From: JAXGPX01 sp040766745
GTDB lineage: Bacteria > Bacillota > Sulfobacillia > Fermentithermobacillales > Fermentithermobacillaceae
Length of the DNA stretch: 64,000 nt
Direction of reading: 5' to 3'
Assembly (NCBI GenBank): GCA_040766745.1
Contig: JAXGPX010000001.1
Coordinates: forward strand, 248,001-312,000
Positions 52,004 to 60,324 of the stretch are shown here, one piece after another (position 1 is the first letter of the stretch; each line of letters opens with the position of its first letter). The notes under the pieces are model-generated. The model had not been told where the DNA came from. It was given only the letters and a program-made list of their open reading frames with translations, and did not search any database. The translations under genes and the position numbers were made by a program.

Positions 52004-52861
52004 ATGTGGTTCTTGTGGACTCTTATAGCCTTCGTGGTCCTTGGCTGGATTGGATATATATGGATAACGATTCTTACTACCAAATATGAACACACTCTAG
52101 AATCAAGATTAACACTTCTCGTTCTCCTGGCGTTGGCCACCTTTACCGGCTTGAGGTTAACGTATGTTATGGCTCCGGTCTTGAGCATATGGCCAAGGCT
52201 TATCCTAACTGTTAGCCTGGGCTCTGTGATATTCATCGGCTTCTCGTTTGTGGCGGTCCATTTGTGGTGCGCGTTCCTTACAAGAGGTTTTGACGACAGA
52301 ATTGGGCTTTTAGAAGAAGAGCAAGATAGGCTTCAGACACAGCTCAACATACTGCGCTTTAGGCAGGTGAACGAAAGTGTTCCCCTGCACGTTCCAGATA
52401 AGGCCTATGAGACAGAATACCGGGCAGGTACCGGTGAACTCGAAAGGCTTCAGGAATTCCTAGATGAATGGCAGCAGGCCGGCGGAGCAGCAAGAGTACG
52501 GTCGATTAAGGTCATGGAATGGAAAGAAGAGGCAAGAACGTATACAGTTGAGGAACTACAGAAAGAAATCAGGGCCCTTGGTGTTGAGAGCAGGGAAGAG
52601 ACAGACGAGATTAAGAAGGAACAAGCAAAAGCTAGATTAGCTGTAATGAAAATGCAAATTGCTCAACACTCGGAAACACGCATCAGCAATCCGGAAACCG
52701 GTTCTGTAAGCGACCAGGGTGTTAGGGCACGGCCAGAGGCAGAATCAGAAATTCTTCGTAGGAAATTGCAGAATATCCACAGTGATCTTCAACTGACCGA
52801 GGCCCAAAAACGTGAGTTCCTCAGAGGCAAGATAAGGCTGTCATGGAGGGTTCGATCATGA
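52004..52861 (+). CDS. Membrane protein with cytoplasmic coiled coil
   Basis: 285 residues from ATG 52004 (GAGGTGG upstream). Three membrane helices (about 3-25, 35-58, 65-90), then a long charged alpha-helical region (about 97-280) with heptad-like patterns (LLEEEQDRLQTQLNIL, EILRRKLQNIHSDLQL). No family recognised. Overlaps the DUF1257 gene by 4 bp (ATGA), which ties it to the following cassette, perhaps as its membrane anchor. Confidence 0.65.
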   Translation: MWFLWTLIAFVVLGWIGYIWITILTTKYEHTLESRLTLLVLLALATFTGLRLTYVMAPVLSIWPRLILTVSLGSVIFIGFSFVAVHLWCAFLTRGFDDRIGLLEEEQDRLQTQLNILRFRQVNESVPLHVPDKAYETEYRAGTGELERLQEFLDEWQQAGGAARVRSIKVMEWKEEARTYTVEELQKEIRALGVESREETDEIKKEQAKARLAVMKMQIAQHSETRISNPETGSVSDQGVRARPEAESEILRRKLQNIHSDLQLTEAQKREFLRGKIRLSWRVRS

Positions 52862-53298
52862 GTCACATAAGTTCATACCAAGCTGACATAAAACTTCAAA
52901 CGGCCCTTGAACAAGGGCGTCCTGTAGAGGAAGACCCCGGTTGGGAGATTCTGCAGGAGGCAATATGGGCATGTGCAGAAGAAATGAGTCTGGACGTTGG
53001 CCATAGTATCCGTGATTACTACGGGCGGTCAATATATTGTGATTGGTCACTTGCAGGGCCCATTTTCGAGAGGGGACTTGGCATAAAGGTCGACCGTGAT
53101 ACAGGTGATGTGACTTTCATATGTGATAGCTATGGCGGTTACGAAAGATTGGCAGGCCAGATTAAGGAAAAGGTAGTGCAAAACTATATAGCCCTTTGTG
53201 TTACGCGCGCCCTTGCATCCCTAAATTACGAAGTGGAGATGGAGGAAGTAAAACACCCAACCGAAGGGAAAAAAGTGCTTGTGAAGGGCGTGTTATGA
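52858..53298 (+). CDS. DUF1257 (Ycf35-like) protein
   Basis: 146 residues from ATG 52858 (GGAGGG at 52845-52850). MSHISSYQADIKLQTALEQ and the middle YYGRSIYCDWSLAGP...GLGIKVDRDTGDVTFICDSYGGYE follow the DUF1257 pattern, in cyanobacteria and plastids called Ycf35. C-terminal VVQNYIALCVTRALASLNYEVE is also family-like. No biochemical role is established. The next gene starts at the base after the stop. Confidence 0.75.
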   Translation: MSHISSYQADIKLQTALEQGRPVEEDPGWEILQEAIWACAEEMSLDVGHSIRDYYGRSIYCDWSLAGPIFERGLGIKVDRDTGDVTFICDSYGGYERLAGQIKEKVVQNYIALCVTRALASLNYEVEMEEVKHPTEGKKVLVKGVL

Positions 53299-53523
53299 AT
53301 GACAAGACAGATAAAGGCTGAGATTACTGCCAGCGGAGAGGTTAAAATCGAGTTTTCCGGATTCCCAGGCGAGTCGTGTTTTGACGAAGCTGATACTCTG
53401 AAGAAGACCCTGAAGGAATTAGGCCTTTGGGCAATACCGGTAATGGTGACACCAAAGCCGTCTTCGGAGATTGCCAGGGAGCTAGGTGAGGAAGCGGCCG
53501 AGAAAAAGAAGGTGCTTCATTAA
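53299..53523 (+). CDS. DUF2997 protein
   Basis: 74 residues. RQIKAEITASGEVKIEFSGFPGESCFDEADTLKKTL matches DUF2997, with its strand-strand-Cys-helix plan. In cyanobacteria DUF2997 and DUF1257 genes commonly neighbour one another, so the pairing here supports both calls. An acidic C-terminal helix is added. Stop and next start overlap (TAATG). Confidence 0.75.
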   Translation: MTRQIKAEITASGEVKIEFSGFPGESCFDEADTLKKTLKELGLWAIPVMVTPKPSSEIARELGEEAAEKKKVLH

Positions 53524-53702
53524 TGAGAAAACCCGGTAGCGCCTCTGCAGCAAAACTACAGTCATATTTCGAAATTGAGATATGCAAAGATAAAATCAAC
53601 ATCCTCGAAAGAGCCGGCGACGGTAAGACCGAGGAAATTGTCAGCCGTCTTGAGTCATATGGCCTGAAATTGACTGTTTGTGTAAGTGCACCCTGTGGTT
53701 GA
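53523..53702 (+). CDS. Small 59-residue protein of the DUF1257/DUF2997/AAA cassette
   Basis: ATG 53523 overlaps the DUF2997 stop (TAATG) and the frame ends at TGA 53700-53702, 11 nt before the AAA+ start, an arrangement that argues for a real translated gene. The protein is charged and soluble (KLQSYFEIEICKDKINILER) and ends LTVCVSAPCG, with two Cys near the C-terminus. No family recognised. Its strand content and terminal Cys pair suggest a small partner of DUF2997 or the ATPase. Confidence 0.6.
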   Translation: MRKPGSASAAKLQSYFEIEICKDKINILERAGDGKTEEIVSRLESYGLKLTVCVSAPCG

Positions 53703-53713
53703 GGAGGAGCGTT

Positions 53714-55411
53714 TTGCCTGAAAGCCACCTTGATGATTCCTGGATTAGATCTGGGGTACTAAAACGCAAGGCGAATTATTCGCCTATTATATGTTTTGAG
53801 ACTGTAGATCCTAAGAGAATCTACCAGCTTAAGTCTTTTGTCTTGTCTGATCCGGAATTTCATCATATAGAACATATTTTTCTCTATGACCCGTGGGATG
53901 GGCTTGGTACGTTGAAAGCAGGCCCTGAGGGCCCTCATTTTGAGGTTTTCAAGAAGCGTATAGCCAGCCAGAGCCCTCTGTCTTCGCGCATCAAGGCTGA
54001 GGGGGCAGCGGAAATCCAGGCTCTTAAAGCAGCTCTAAAGGAAGTTGATGGGTACCTAAAATCTTCACCTTCCCTTTTTATCTTACAAAATCTTTCAGAG
54101 GTAAAAGAATACGACACAGGGTTCCAAGCTGCCCTAAGAGCCTGGGCCATAGATCCTCATGTTACAGCCAAGGGTTCGTGTGTCATGCTCCTTACGCAAG
54201 ATGCTTCCCGCCTAATCGATGAATTTACCAAGGAGTTCATTGTGATAATTCAGGTTGACCCCTCAAGCCGCGATGAGCGCGCCAAACTGGTTGAATCTAC
54301 GGCAACTGCTTTGGGAGTACCTCTAGACGGTTCTAAACTTGAGGCAGTAACAGTAACCATGTCCGGACTTAACCTTCACCAGGTAGAAAGCATATTGCTT
54401 GAATCATACCAGCGGACCAGGGATTTTGACCCTCACATTATGAAAGAACTCAAGTCTGAGATGGTGAAGCGTTCTAAGATTCTTGAGGTGCGTGATCCCC
54501 AGTACAGTTTTGAGGATATTGGCGGGTATCACGCAATCAAGGACTTTATTCTGAAGTACATGATTAACGTATTAAGGCGTCCCGAGAAGGCAAGGTATTT
54601 TGGGCTTGGCCTTCCAAAAGGGCTTTTGTTCTTCGGCCCGCCTGGAACAGGGAAGAGCCTTTTTGCCAATGCCCTTGCCAGCGAAGTGCAACTGCCGTTT
54701 ATAAACCTGGTTACTGAGAATATCTACTCAAAATGGTTGGGTGAATCGGGGCAGAACATGAAAAATGCCATTACCCTTGCTGAGAAGATGTCACCGGCCA
54801 TTGTGTTTGTAGATGAAATAGACAGATTCGGAAAGAGGGCCGGAGCCTCTGCAGGGTCAGCTGAAGAAGAGACTCAGAGGGTATTTTCTCAGTTTCTAGA
54901 GTGGTTAGGAATGCCTGACCGGGCAGCAATCATAGTTGGGACCACCAATGTGCCTGAACATCTTGATGATGCTTTCTTGCGGGCAGGCCGTTTTGATTAC
55001 AAGATACCCTTTCTTTACCCGGGGCCCCATGCCAGGCTTGAGGTTCTTATGGTTCACCTTGGTTATTCAACTGGTTCCAGCCGGTGCAAGGTTCCTTTGG
55101 ATATAGAGGGTGCCCAAGTCAGGGAGGTTTTGCTTGAGGATATTGTTCCTCTAACTCATAACTTCTCGTGTGCTGAACTTGAAGAACTGGTAACCAGGGC
55201 AAAAAGGATTGCTTTCGATAGAGATAAACCCGCTATTGGAAGGCAAGAACTTCTTGAAGCTACTAGGACTTTTCGGATTGATTCCTCCCACAGAAAGCGG
55301 GTGGTAGAAGCCTGCATGGAGCAAGCCCGGCGATTTACCGATGATCAGACTTTCCTTGACGCTATTGAAGAGGAAAACAAAATATATGACAATGATGGAC
55401 AGAGAGCTTAA
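53714..55411 (+). CDS. AAA+ ATPase, Ycf46-like
   Basis: 565 residues from TTG 53714 (GAGGAGG at 53701-53707). The N-terminal 250 residues are degenerate, with a Ycf46-like plan (SPIICFETVDPKRIYQLKSF, FILQNLSEV, MLLTQDASRLI). The AAA+ module (about 280-500) has Walker A FGPPGTGKSLFA, Walker B IVFVDEIDRFG, sensor 1 IVGTTNVPEHLDDAFLRAGRFD including the arginine finger region. In cyanobacteria Ycf46 has been linked to inorganic carbon use; here its clients are unknown, but DUF1257 and DUF2997 proteins are the obvious candidates. Confidence 0.82.
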   Translation: MPESHLDDSWIRSGVLKRKANYSPIICFETVDPKRIYQLKSFVLSDPEFHHIEHIFLYDPWDGLGTLKAGPEGPHFEVFKKRIASQSPLSSRIKAEGAAEIQALKAALKEVDGYLKSSPSLFILQNLSEVKEYDTGFQAALRAWAIDPHVTAKGSCVMLLTQDASRLIDEFTKEFIVIIQVDPSSRDERAKLVESTATALGVPLDGSKLEAVTVTMSGLNLHQVESILLESYQRTRDFDPHIMKELKSEMVKRSKILEVRDPQYSFEDIGGYHAIKDFILKYMINVLRRPEKARYFGLGLPKGLLFFGPPGTGKSLFANALASEVQLPFINLVTENIYSKWLGESGQNMKNAITLAEKMSPAIVFVDEIDRFGKRAGASAGSAEEETQRVFSQFLEWLGMPDRAAIIVGTTNVPEHLDDAFLRAGRFDYKIPFLYPGPHARLEVLMVHLGYSTGSSRCKVPLDIEGAQVREVLLEDIVPLTHNFSCAELEELVTRAKRIAFDRDKPAIGRQELLEATRTFRIDSSHRKRVVEACMEQARRFTDDQTFLDAIEEENKIYDNDGQRA

Positions 55412-55460
55412 GATGTGGCTATGATGGACCTGATTATACAAGGGAAAGAAGGAATGGTTG

Positions 55461-55700
55461 ATGAAAGCAAGAGTGGAAGCGGTTTTGGAGCAGATTCGCC
55501 CCTCTCTTCAGGCTGACGGAGGAGATGTGGAATTGGTTGATGTAACTGAAGACGGAATTGTCAAGGTAAGGCTTACTGGCGCATGCGGCACATGCCCCTT
55601 CTCTACAATGACCCTAAAGGCCGGAATAGAACGTATTCTCAAAAAGGAAATTCCTGAGGTCAAAGAAGTTCAGTCCGTAGGATTCACCCAGGGACTTTAA
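55461..55700 (+). CDS. NifU C-terminal domain-like Fe-S scaffold protein
   Basis: 79 residues from ATG 55461. The single NifU_N/Nfu-type domain has IRPSLQADGGDVELVDV and CGTCPFSTMT, where the CxxC pair carries the cluster. It delivers Fe-S clusters to target proteins. It follows the AAA+ gene by 49 nt in the same direction and may belong with it. It overlaps the convergent glycosyltransferase gene by 17 bp. Confidence 0.93.
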   Translation: MKARVEAVLEQIRPSLQADGGDVELVDVTEDGIVKVRLTGACGTCPFSTMTLKAGIERILKKEIPEVKEVQSVGFTQGL

Positions 55701-56481
55701 GTTTTTCGATGTGGTAATTGAGTAAATCCCAGCGGCGCGTATTGTCAAACCCTATGTACGGGCGCCGTCCTGCGCATCTTGCAGGCAAATTGCCGCTAAA
55801 TATGGATCTTGCAAGTATACAATCGCCGATAATAAGATCGGCGATTTTGTCTGGATGGTCTCCGTGCCTTTCCCGTGAGCCCAAAAGCCCATGCTCCAGA
55901 GATGCGCCGATCTTAACAGTCAGGCCTTGCTTCACGGCCAGGGCTTGTGCCAACGGTGGTATGGCCAGTACCTGGCAGGGCAGCATATCGAGAAACTTCC
56001 GGGATATGCACGAAGGGCCGTGGGACATCAGCGCTGCCCCTAGATCCTCCCGGCCTATGTAACTGTTGAAGGCGAGCCGCTCCCTTATTACTCTGCCGGC
56101 CATGCCGCCATAGGGCAGCCCTCTTGGGTAGCAGTTGCTCAGGGATAGGTCATAGCCCCAGGCCATTGAACCTAGAAGAGATGAAAGGTGGTTGGCCAAG
56201 TTGCCCGAAAGATCTCCGTCACAGAAGAGAATCCCATTGGCGCCTTCCATGTAGGCTATCAGTGCACCTATGGCCCTGGGCACATCGATTCCCAGAGGTT
56301 CCGGCACGTAGTAGGCACTGACCCTCATATCAGGATAGGCTTGGGCGATTTCAAGCGTCCTATCAGTAGTACCGTTTGATACTACTAGCACCCTGGTTGA
56401 ACCTGCCAACAGGCAGTTCTTGATTACATGGGCGATGGTTCTTTCCTCGTTTTGAGCCGGAATTACTGACCAAAAGTTCAA
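55684..56481 (-). CDS. Glycosyltransferase family 2
   Basis: 265 residues from TTG 56481 (GAGGAGGG at 56487-56494). GT-A fold: SVIPAQNEERTIAHVIKN, VVSNGTTDRT and the FCDGDLSG metal motif. C-terminal half ends NTRRWDLLNYHIEKL. It transfers a sugar from a nucleotide sugar to an unknown acceptor, probably an envelope or spore polymer. Confidence 0.82.
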   Translation of the reverse strand: MNFWSVIPAQNEERTIAHVIKNCLLAGSTRVLVVSNGTTDRTLEIAQAYPDMRVSAYYVPEPLGIDVPRAIGALIAYMEGANGILFCDGDLSGNLANHLSSLLGSMAWGYDLSLSNCYPRGLPYGGMAGRVIRERLAFNSYIGREDLGAALMSHGPSCISRKFLDMLPCQVLAIPPLAQALAVKQGLTVKIGASLEHGLLGSRERHGDHPDKIADLIIGDCILARSIFSGNLPARCAGRRPYIGFDNTRRWDLLNYHIEKLKVPG

Positions 56482-56685
56482 GAGCGCCCTCCTCAGCCTG
56501 GTTTTGCATAGTCTTTTAGCAGCATGACGGCACCGGCACACCTGTGCCTGGCTTGCTTGCCCATGCTCATGAAAATCATATGCAGAAGCACTTGAAAATA
56601 GCGTATGGTCACATTGTCAAATGTCATGGCATATAGATGTTTTAGCGATAAAGGCATTTTTGTTACCAGGAGAGGAGGGTAACGG

Positions 56686-58278
56686 TTGAGTCTGGATACC
56701 CTCGAGGTAAAAACCGAGGAGCTTAGACTAGAAGAAGTCATTGGCGTAGGCACTTCTCAGATAGTCATATCTGAGGCTGTCGCAGTGCCGGAGCCAAAGC
56801 CACCTGTGGCATCAGTAATTGATTTTGCCGGTAAGACTAGGATCGACAAGGTTACGGTGCTTCCTGGAAAGGTGATAGTCGATGGAGTTCTGGATCTGGC
56901 CATAATCTATGAAGCTGCAGTTCCTTACCAGACTGTGCACGTATTTCATGCAGAGATCCCATTTAGCACCTTCGTAGAGATTCCAGGTGTAGAGCCTGGA
57001 ATGGTGGTCACTCCCAGCGTAGTCATTGAACACGCGTCATTCGAAGTTCGGCCTGATGGAATGGTCATAGTAGTACGTGCCGTGGTAATGCTTACAGTCA
57101 GAGTCACTAAAACTGCAATTATTGAGGTTGTTACCGATGTCAGCGGGATTCCTGGATTACAGGTTACCAAAGAGATGATAAAAGCTGAAACTGTGCTAGG
57201 AGAGTCATCCGCTCAAGCGGTAATTAGAGAAATACTGTTCATCCCGGAAGTCAAGCCAGATGTAGTATCGATAATTGACCAGGTTGCCACAATTCAAGTC
57301 AACTCGACAACTGTGCTTCCTAACAAGGTGATTGTCAACGGAACAATTAGCATGAGGACCATTTATGAAGCTAGGACACCTTATCAGACTGTCCACGTCG
57401 TACACCATACCATTCCTTTTGAAAGGTTCGTGGAAGTGCCTGGAGTACAGCCTGGAATGACAGTGGTGGCCAGTGCCCAGATAGAGTTCATATCGATTGA
57501 CGTTGCCCAAAACGGCAGGGCAATTACTGCCAGAATAATCATCGAAGTTAAGGTCAAGGTCATCAGAGTCCAAACCATCCAGGTAGTCACTAATATCACC
57601 GGAGTTGCCGGCCTAGAGGTGCTCAAGGAGCTTATAAGAATACAAGAGGTACTTGGGGAGAACAAATCTCAGGGAATTGTAAGGGAAATCATTGATATAC
57701 CCGAGGAAAAGCCTCTGGCAAAAGAGATTATCGATTCTTCGTCAACTCCTGAAGTTAAGCGCGTAATTGTGGCACCGGGCAAAATCATAGTGGACGGAAC
57801 CATCGCCCAGAGGATCATATACGAGCCATTGATGGATCCTGCACAGACTGTGCACACACTGCACTTTACTGTACCGTTCTCTGAGTTCGTTGTACTTCCT
57901 GAAGCCAAACCAGGAATGACGGCAAGAGTATCTGTTCAGGTAGAACACGCCAACTTTGAAGTACCGCCTGCAGGCGAGCCGATTATGGTGACCAAGATCA
58001 TAATGCTTACTGCCAGAGTCTTCAGGACCAGGCATGTTCATGTAGTTGTCAAGGTCAAAAAGGGAGTCAAGAAATGCTCAGGCGTGGTTACTGCCCATCT
58101 TGTTAATGTAAGGCAGGGCCCTGGAATGACATTCGCAGTAGTAGCCCAGGTAAACGCGGGCACTGCAGTAAGTGTCCTGGAGATCCAGCCTGAGTGGGTC
58201 AAAGTCCAGCTGCCTACAGGCCAAGTAGGATGGATCTATGCACAATATGTGAAACACGACTGTATGCCTCGTGGCTAG
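56686..58278 (+). CDS. Triple SPOCS (DUF3794) protein with SH3b domain
   Basis: 530 residues from TTG 56686 (GAGGAGGG upstream). Three tandem SPOCS/DUF3794 domains (about 12-165, 166-320, 321-465), each with the pattern PGKVIVDG, YEA..PYQTVH and PF..FVE.PGV.PGM. The C-terminus is an SH3b domain (about 470-525, VNVRQGPGMTFAVVAQV). SPOCS domains occur in spore-morphogenesis proteins such as SipL, and SH3b domains bind cell wall. Probably a spore coat or cortex assembly protein. Confidence 0.85.
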   Translation: MSLDTLEVKTEELRLEEVIGVGTSQIVISEAVAVPEPKPPVASVIDFAGKTRIDKVTVLPGKVIVDGVLDLAIIYEAAVPYQTVHVFHAEIPFSTFVEIPGVEPGMVVTPSVVIEHASFEVRPDGMVIVVRAVVMLTVRVTKTAIIEVVTDVSGIPGLQVTKEMIKAETVLGESSAQAVIREILFIPEVKPDVVSIIDQVATIQVNSTTVLPNKVIVNGTISMRTIYEARTPYQTVHVVHHTIPFERFVEVPGVQPGMTVVASAQIEFISIDVAQNGRAITARIIIEVKVKVIRVQTIQVVTNITGVAGLEVLKELIRIQEVLGENKSQGIVREIIDIPEEKPLAKEIIDSSSTPEVKRVIVAPGKIIVDGTIAQRIIYEPLMDPAQTVHTLHFTVPFSEFVVLPEAKPGMTARVSVQVEHANFEVPPAGEPIMVTKIIMLTARVFRTRHVHVVVKVKKGVKKCSGVVTAHLVNVRQGPGMTFAVVAQVNAGTAVSVLEIQPEWVKVQLPTGQVGWIYAQYVKHDCMPRG

Positions 58279-58292
58279 GTAGAACAAAGCGG

Positions 58293-58333
58293 GGAGGCCG
58301 GGGCATGGAAGGCACACCTGGCCTCCGGATTTT
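58293..58333 (+). terminator. Terminator after the SPOCS gene
   Basis: GGAGGCC (58293-58299) and GGCCTCC (58320-58326), followed by GGATTTT; a moderate stem with weak T-run. The 58279-58660 gap also holds two dispersed repeats and no supportable gene. Confidence 0.6.
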
Positions 58334-58334
58334 C

Positions 58335-58365
58335 GTGGAACGCGGGGACGGTTCGCGCGTTCCAC
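58335..58365 (+). repeat. Dispersed palindromic GGGGACGG repeat, best copy
   Basis: GTGGAACGCG (58335-58344) and CGCGTTCCAC (58356-58365) form a perfect 10-bp stem around GGGACGGTTCG. The core is repeated at 3153-3183 and inverted at 58508-58540. Confidence 0.8.
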
Positions 58366-58507
58366 GGTTATAGCCTCTGTTCTGTTTCTGCAAGAACGTT
58401 CGACCAGTACGTCCTTTCGTTGCAAGGCGTTTTATGCTAGACATTATTTCTTCTACCACGTGAATTGCACCTGATAAGAAGATTTCAGGTTGCTTTTTTG
58501 CTGAACT

Positions 58508-58540
58508 GATGGAACGCGCGAACCGTCCCCGTGTTCCGCC
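58508..58540 (-). repeat. Dispersed GGGGACGG repeat, inverse orientation
   Basis: Reverse complement of the 58335 repeat: GGAACGCGCGAACCGTCCCC from 58511, with GGAAC/GTTCC pairing at 58511-58515 and 58533-58537. The two copies face each other across 142 nt. Confidence 0.75.
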
Positions 58541-58660
58541 GTGTTACGCCTTCCCACCCACGCTGAACTGGGAATATATACATTTTCCAAGTACGAGGGC
58601 TAAGTTGTATTATATGGGTAGAGTTGGCTTAAGCAACATAAAAATGAAAGGAGGAACTAA

Positions 58661-59512
58661 ATGAAATTGAGAAAAAGAATTGTTGCGTCAATAACTCTTA
58701 CTTTGATTTTAGGGCTAGTTGTGCCTGCAGGACAAATCCTTGCGTCATCGTATGAAAGGTATGTTCTTCCAGGGCCCAACGGAGGGCGGGTTTACCTTTT
58801 TGCCGGCCCATCACGTACAAGCCTTGCTTTACTGCTCAATGACATATACAAAGATGATCTACTTCTGCAAAGAGTCATAAAGTTAGTCATACCGGGATTA
58901 CTGGACATTGCTCCAGGCAGACCAGTTACACCACCGGAAGCGAATCCAACACCTGCTCCGATACCTAAGCCGGTTCCTGTTCCGGCTCCTGTCCCGGCCC
59001 CGGAACCTGATCCACAGCCAACTCCTGAAATTCCGGATCCTGTAGAGCCTCCGGCTCAAGAGCCTGATCCCAAGCCAGAGCCGAAGCCTGCTCCGGAACC
59101 GGCTCCAGAGCCCAAGCCTGTTGAAGGTATTACTGCTGAAGAACAGCTGATGGTTAGTTTGGTGAACCAAGAGAGAGCCAAAGTTGGGCTAAAGCCTCTT
59201 CAGGTTGATCTGAGGCTTGTTGAACTGGCCAGAATGAAGAGTAAGGACATGATTGACCTTAACTACTTTAGCCATACGTCGCCTACATACGGTTCTCCTT
59301 TTGACATGATGAAAAAAGCCGGCGTGGACTATTACACGGCCGGAGAGAACCTGGCAGGCGCATCTACAGTAGAAAGGGCCCATGAGGCTCTCATGCAGAG
59401 CGACGGGCACAGAAGGAATATCCTGAATCCAGCGTTCACTCATATTGGAATCGGAATTGTTAAGGGTGGTTCCTATGGGATGATGTTCACCCAGATGTTT
59501 ATTGGCCAGTAA
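58661..59512 (+). CDS. Secreted CAP-domain (SCP/PR1) protein
   Basis: 283 residues. Signal peptide (about 1-29), a 60-residue mature N-terminal part, a Pro-Glu-rich spacer (about 90-152, dozens of P-E-P/P-K-P units), and a C-terminal CAP domain (about 158-283) with LVNQERAKVGLKPLQVD, FSHTSPTYGSPFDMM, AGENLAGAS and SDGHRRNILNP including the CAP His/Glu residues. ATG follows AAAGGAGG. Such proteins are common on Bacillota surfaces and spores; the enzymatic role is unknown. Confidence 0.9.
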   Translation: MKLRKRIVASITLTLILGLVVPAGQILASSYERYVLPGPNGGRVYLFAGPSRTSLALLLNDIYKDDLLLQRVIKLVIPGLLDIAPGRPVTPPEANPTPAPIPKPVPVPAPVPAPEPDPQPTPEIPDPVEPPAQEPDPKPEPKPAPEPAPEPKPVEGITAEEQLMVSLVNQERAKVGLKPLQVDLRLVELARMKSKDMIDLNYFSHTSPTYGSPFDMMKKAGVDYYTAGENLAGASTVERAHEALMQSDGHRRNILNPAFTHIGIGIVKGGSYGMMFTQMFIGQ

Positions 59513-59639
59513 CCTGACTTAATAGCGCCCAATGGGTCACCGTGCAACCTACAGTAGCTCGATATCACTGGCGGTATCTCTGGCCAGGACAAGATCGTGA
59601 AAAGGTATTGAGTGAGATAGGAGCAAACTGGATTGCTCT

Positions 59640-59671
59640 GATAGAGGCGGGGCTTGTGCCCCACCTCTATC
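59640..59671. terminator. Hairpin between convergent CAP and YjcZ-like genes
   Basis: GATAGAGG-C-GGGGC (59640-59653) and GCCCC-A-CCTCTATC (59658-59671) with a TTGT loop. No T-run on either strand, so a bidirectional terminator is likely but unproven. Confidence 0.55.
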
Positions 59672-59698
59672 AGCAACCGTATCTATCGTTGCTGCGTA

Positions 59699-59782
59699 TT
59701 AGTTGAAGCAAAAGATAAAGAGAATAATGATTAGGAAGAAGAAGATGAGCCATTCCTCCTGAAAACCCTTGGTTCCTGCCAT
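59699..59782 (-). CDS. YjcZ-like sporulation micropeptide
   Basis: 27 residues from ATG 59782 with a perfect AGGAGGTG at 59789-59796. MAGTKGFQEEWLIFF starts the peptide and a run of Ile/Leu/Phe follows to FCFN. A short polar head with one hydrophobic helix is the plan of YjcZ-type sporulation micropeptides. Strong ribosome site and location among spore-type genes support it. Confidence 0.7.
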   Translation of the reverse strand: MAGTKGFQEEWLIFFFLIIILFIFCFN

Positions 59783-59946
59783 TCGATTCACCTCCTAAAC
59801 CCTTTGCGTTAACATGTTATGTTTAGAAGGTGCGCAATGACACTGTTTCTCTAGCCTGTATGCCGTTTGGGCAATGTTTTCAGGCGGCTGTCAAACAGAT
59901 ACAGGTACCTTAGCGACTTCCATTCGGCTCGCAAAACTAAGTGTAT

Positions 59947-60324
59947 CTAGTCGCTGGCCCTTACATAGTCCCTGAACACCCAACCGCTCTTTCCGTCGTA
60001 CAGTTGTATTCCGACCCAGTTTCCCCTTCTTTCTGTAAGTATCACAGGAGTACCACGGTTAAGAACTTCCACTAGACTACCGGTAGGGTTTGGCGAATCT
60101 CTGAAGTTGACTTCATCTTCGGCTATGGACCCGAAGGCCATGAAACGGTCAGGCACTTTACCAGAGCAAAGAAGCTTTAGGGTTTCGATTTCAAATCTTT
60201 TTTGAGTCAATATGCGATCTATAAGATCTCGCTCAGTGGAACTTCTTACTTTCTTGGCCACATCCTTGTACTTTTCAACGGCTGTTTTCTCCTGCTCCAT
60301 AAGCTCGTTCAAGATCTCTTCCAC
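59947..60324 (-). CDS. Helical protein with SH3-type domain
   Basis: 125 residues from GTG 60324 (GGGAGGAGG at 60331-60339, six-base spacing). N-terminal 55 residues form amphipathic helices (ILNELMEQEKTAVEKYKDVAKKV), like half of a ferritin-type bundle; the C-terminal 65 are SH3b-like (VNFRDSPNPTGSLVEVLNRGTPV, SGWVFRDYVRASD). No signal peptide. Perhaps a spore- or wall-associated protein. Confidence 0.65.
   Translation of the reverse strand: MEEILNELMEQEKTAVEKYKDVAKKVRSSTERDLIDRILTQKRFEIETLKLLCSGKVPDRFMAFGSIAEDEVNFRDSPNPTGSLVEVLNRGTPVILTERRGNWVGIQLYDGKSGWVFRDYVRASD

Noticed and set aside
53678..53713. Earlier start for the AAA+ ATPase
   Set aside because: It would overlap the 59-residue gene and lacks an SD; TTG 53714 has GAGGAGG at seven bases.
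59521..59700. Possible tRNA or small RNA after the CAP gene
   Set aside because: No cloverleaf or T-loop sequence; only a terminator-like hairpin and a small inverted repeat.
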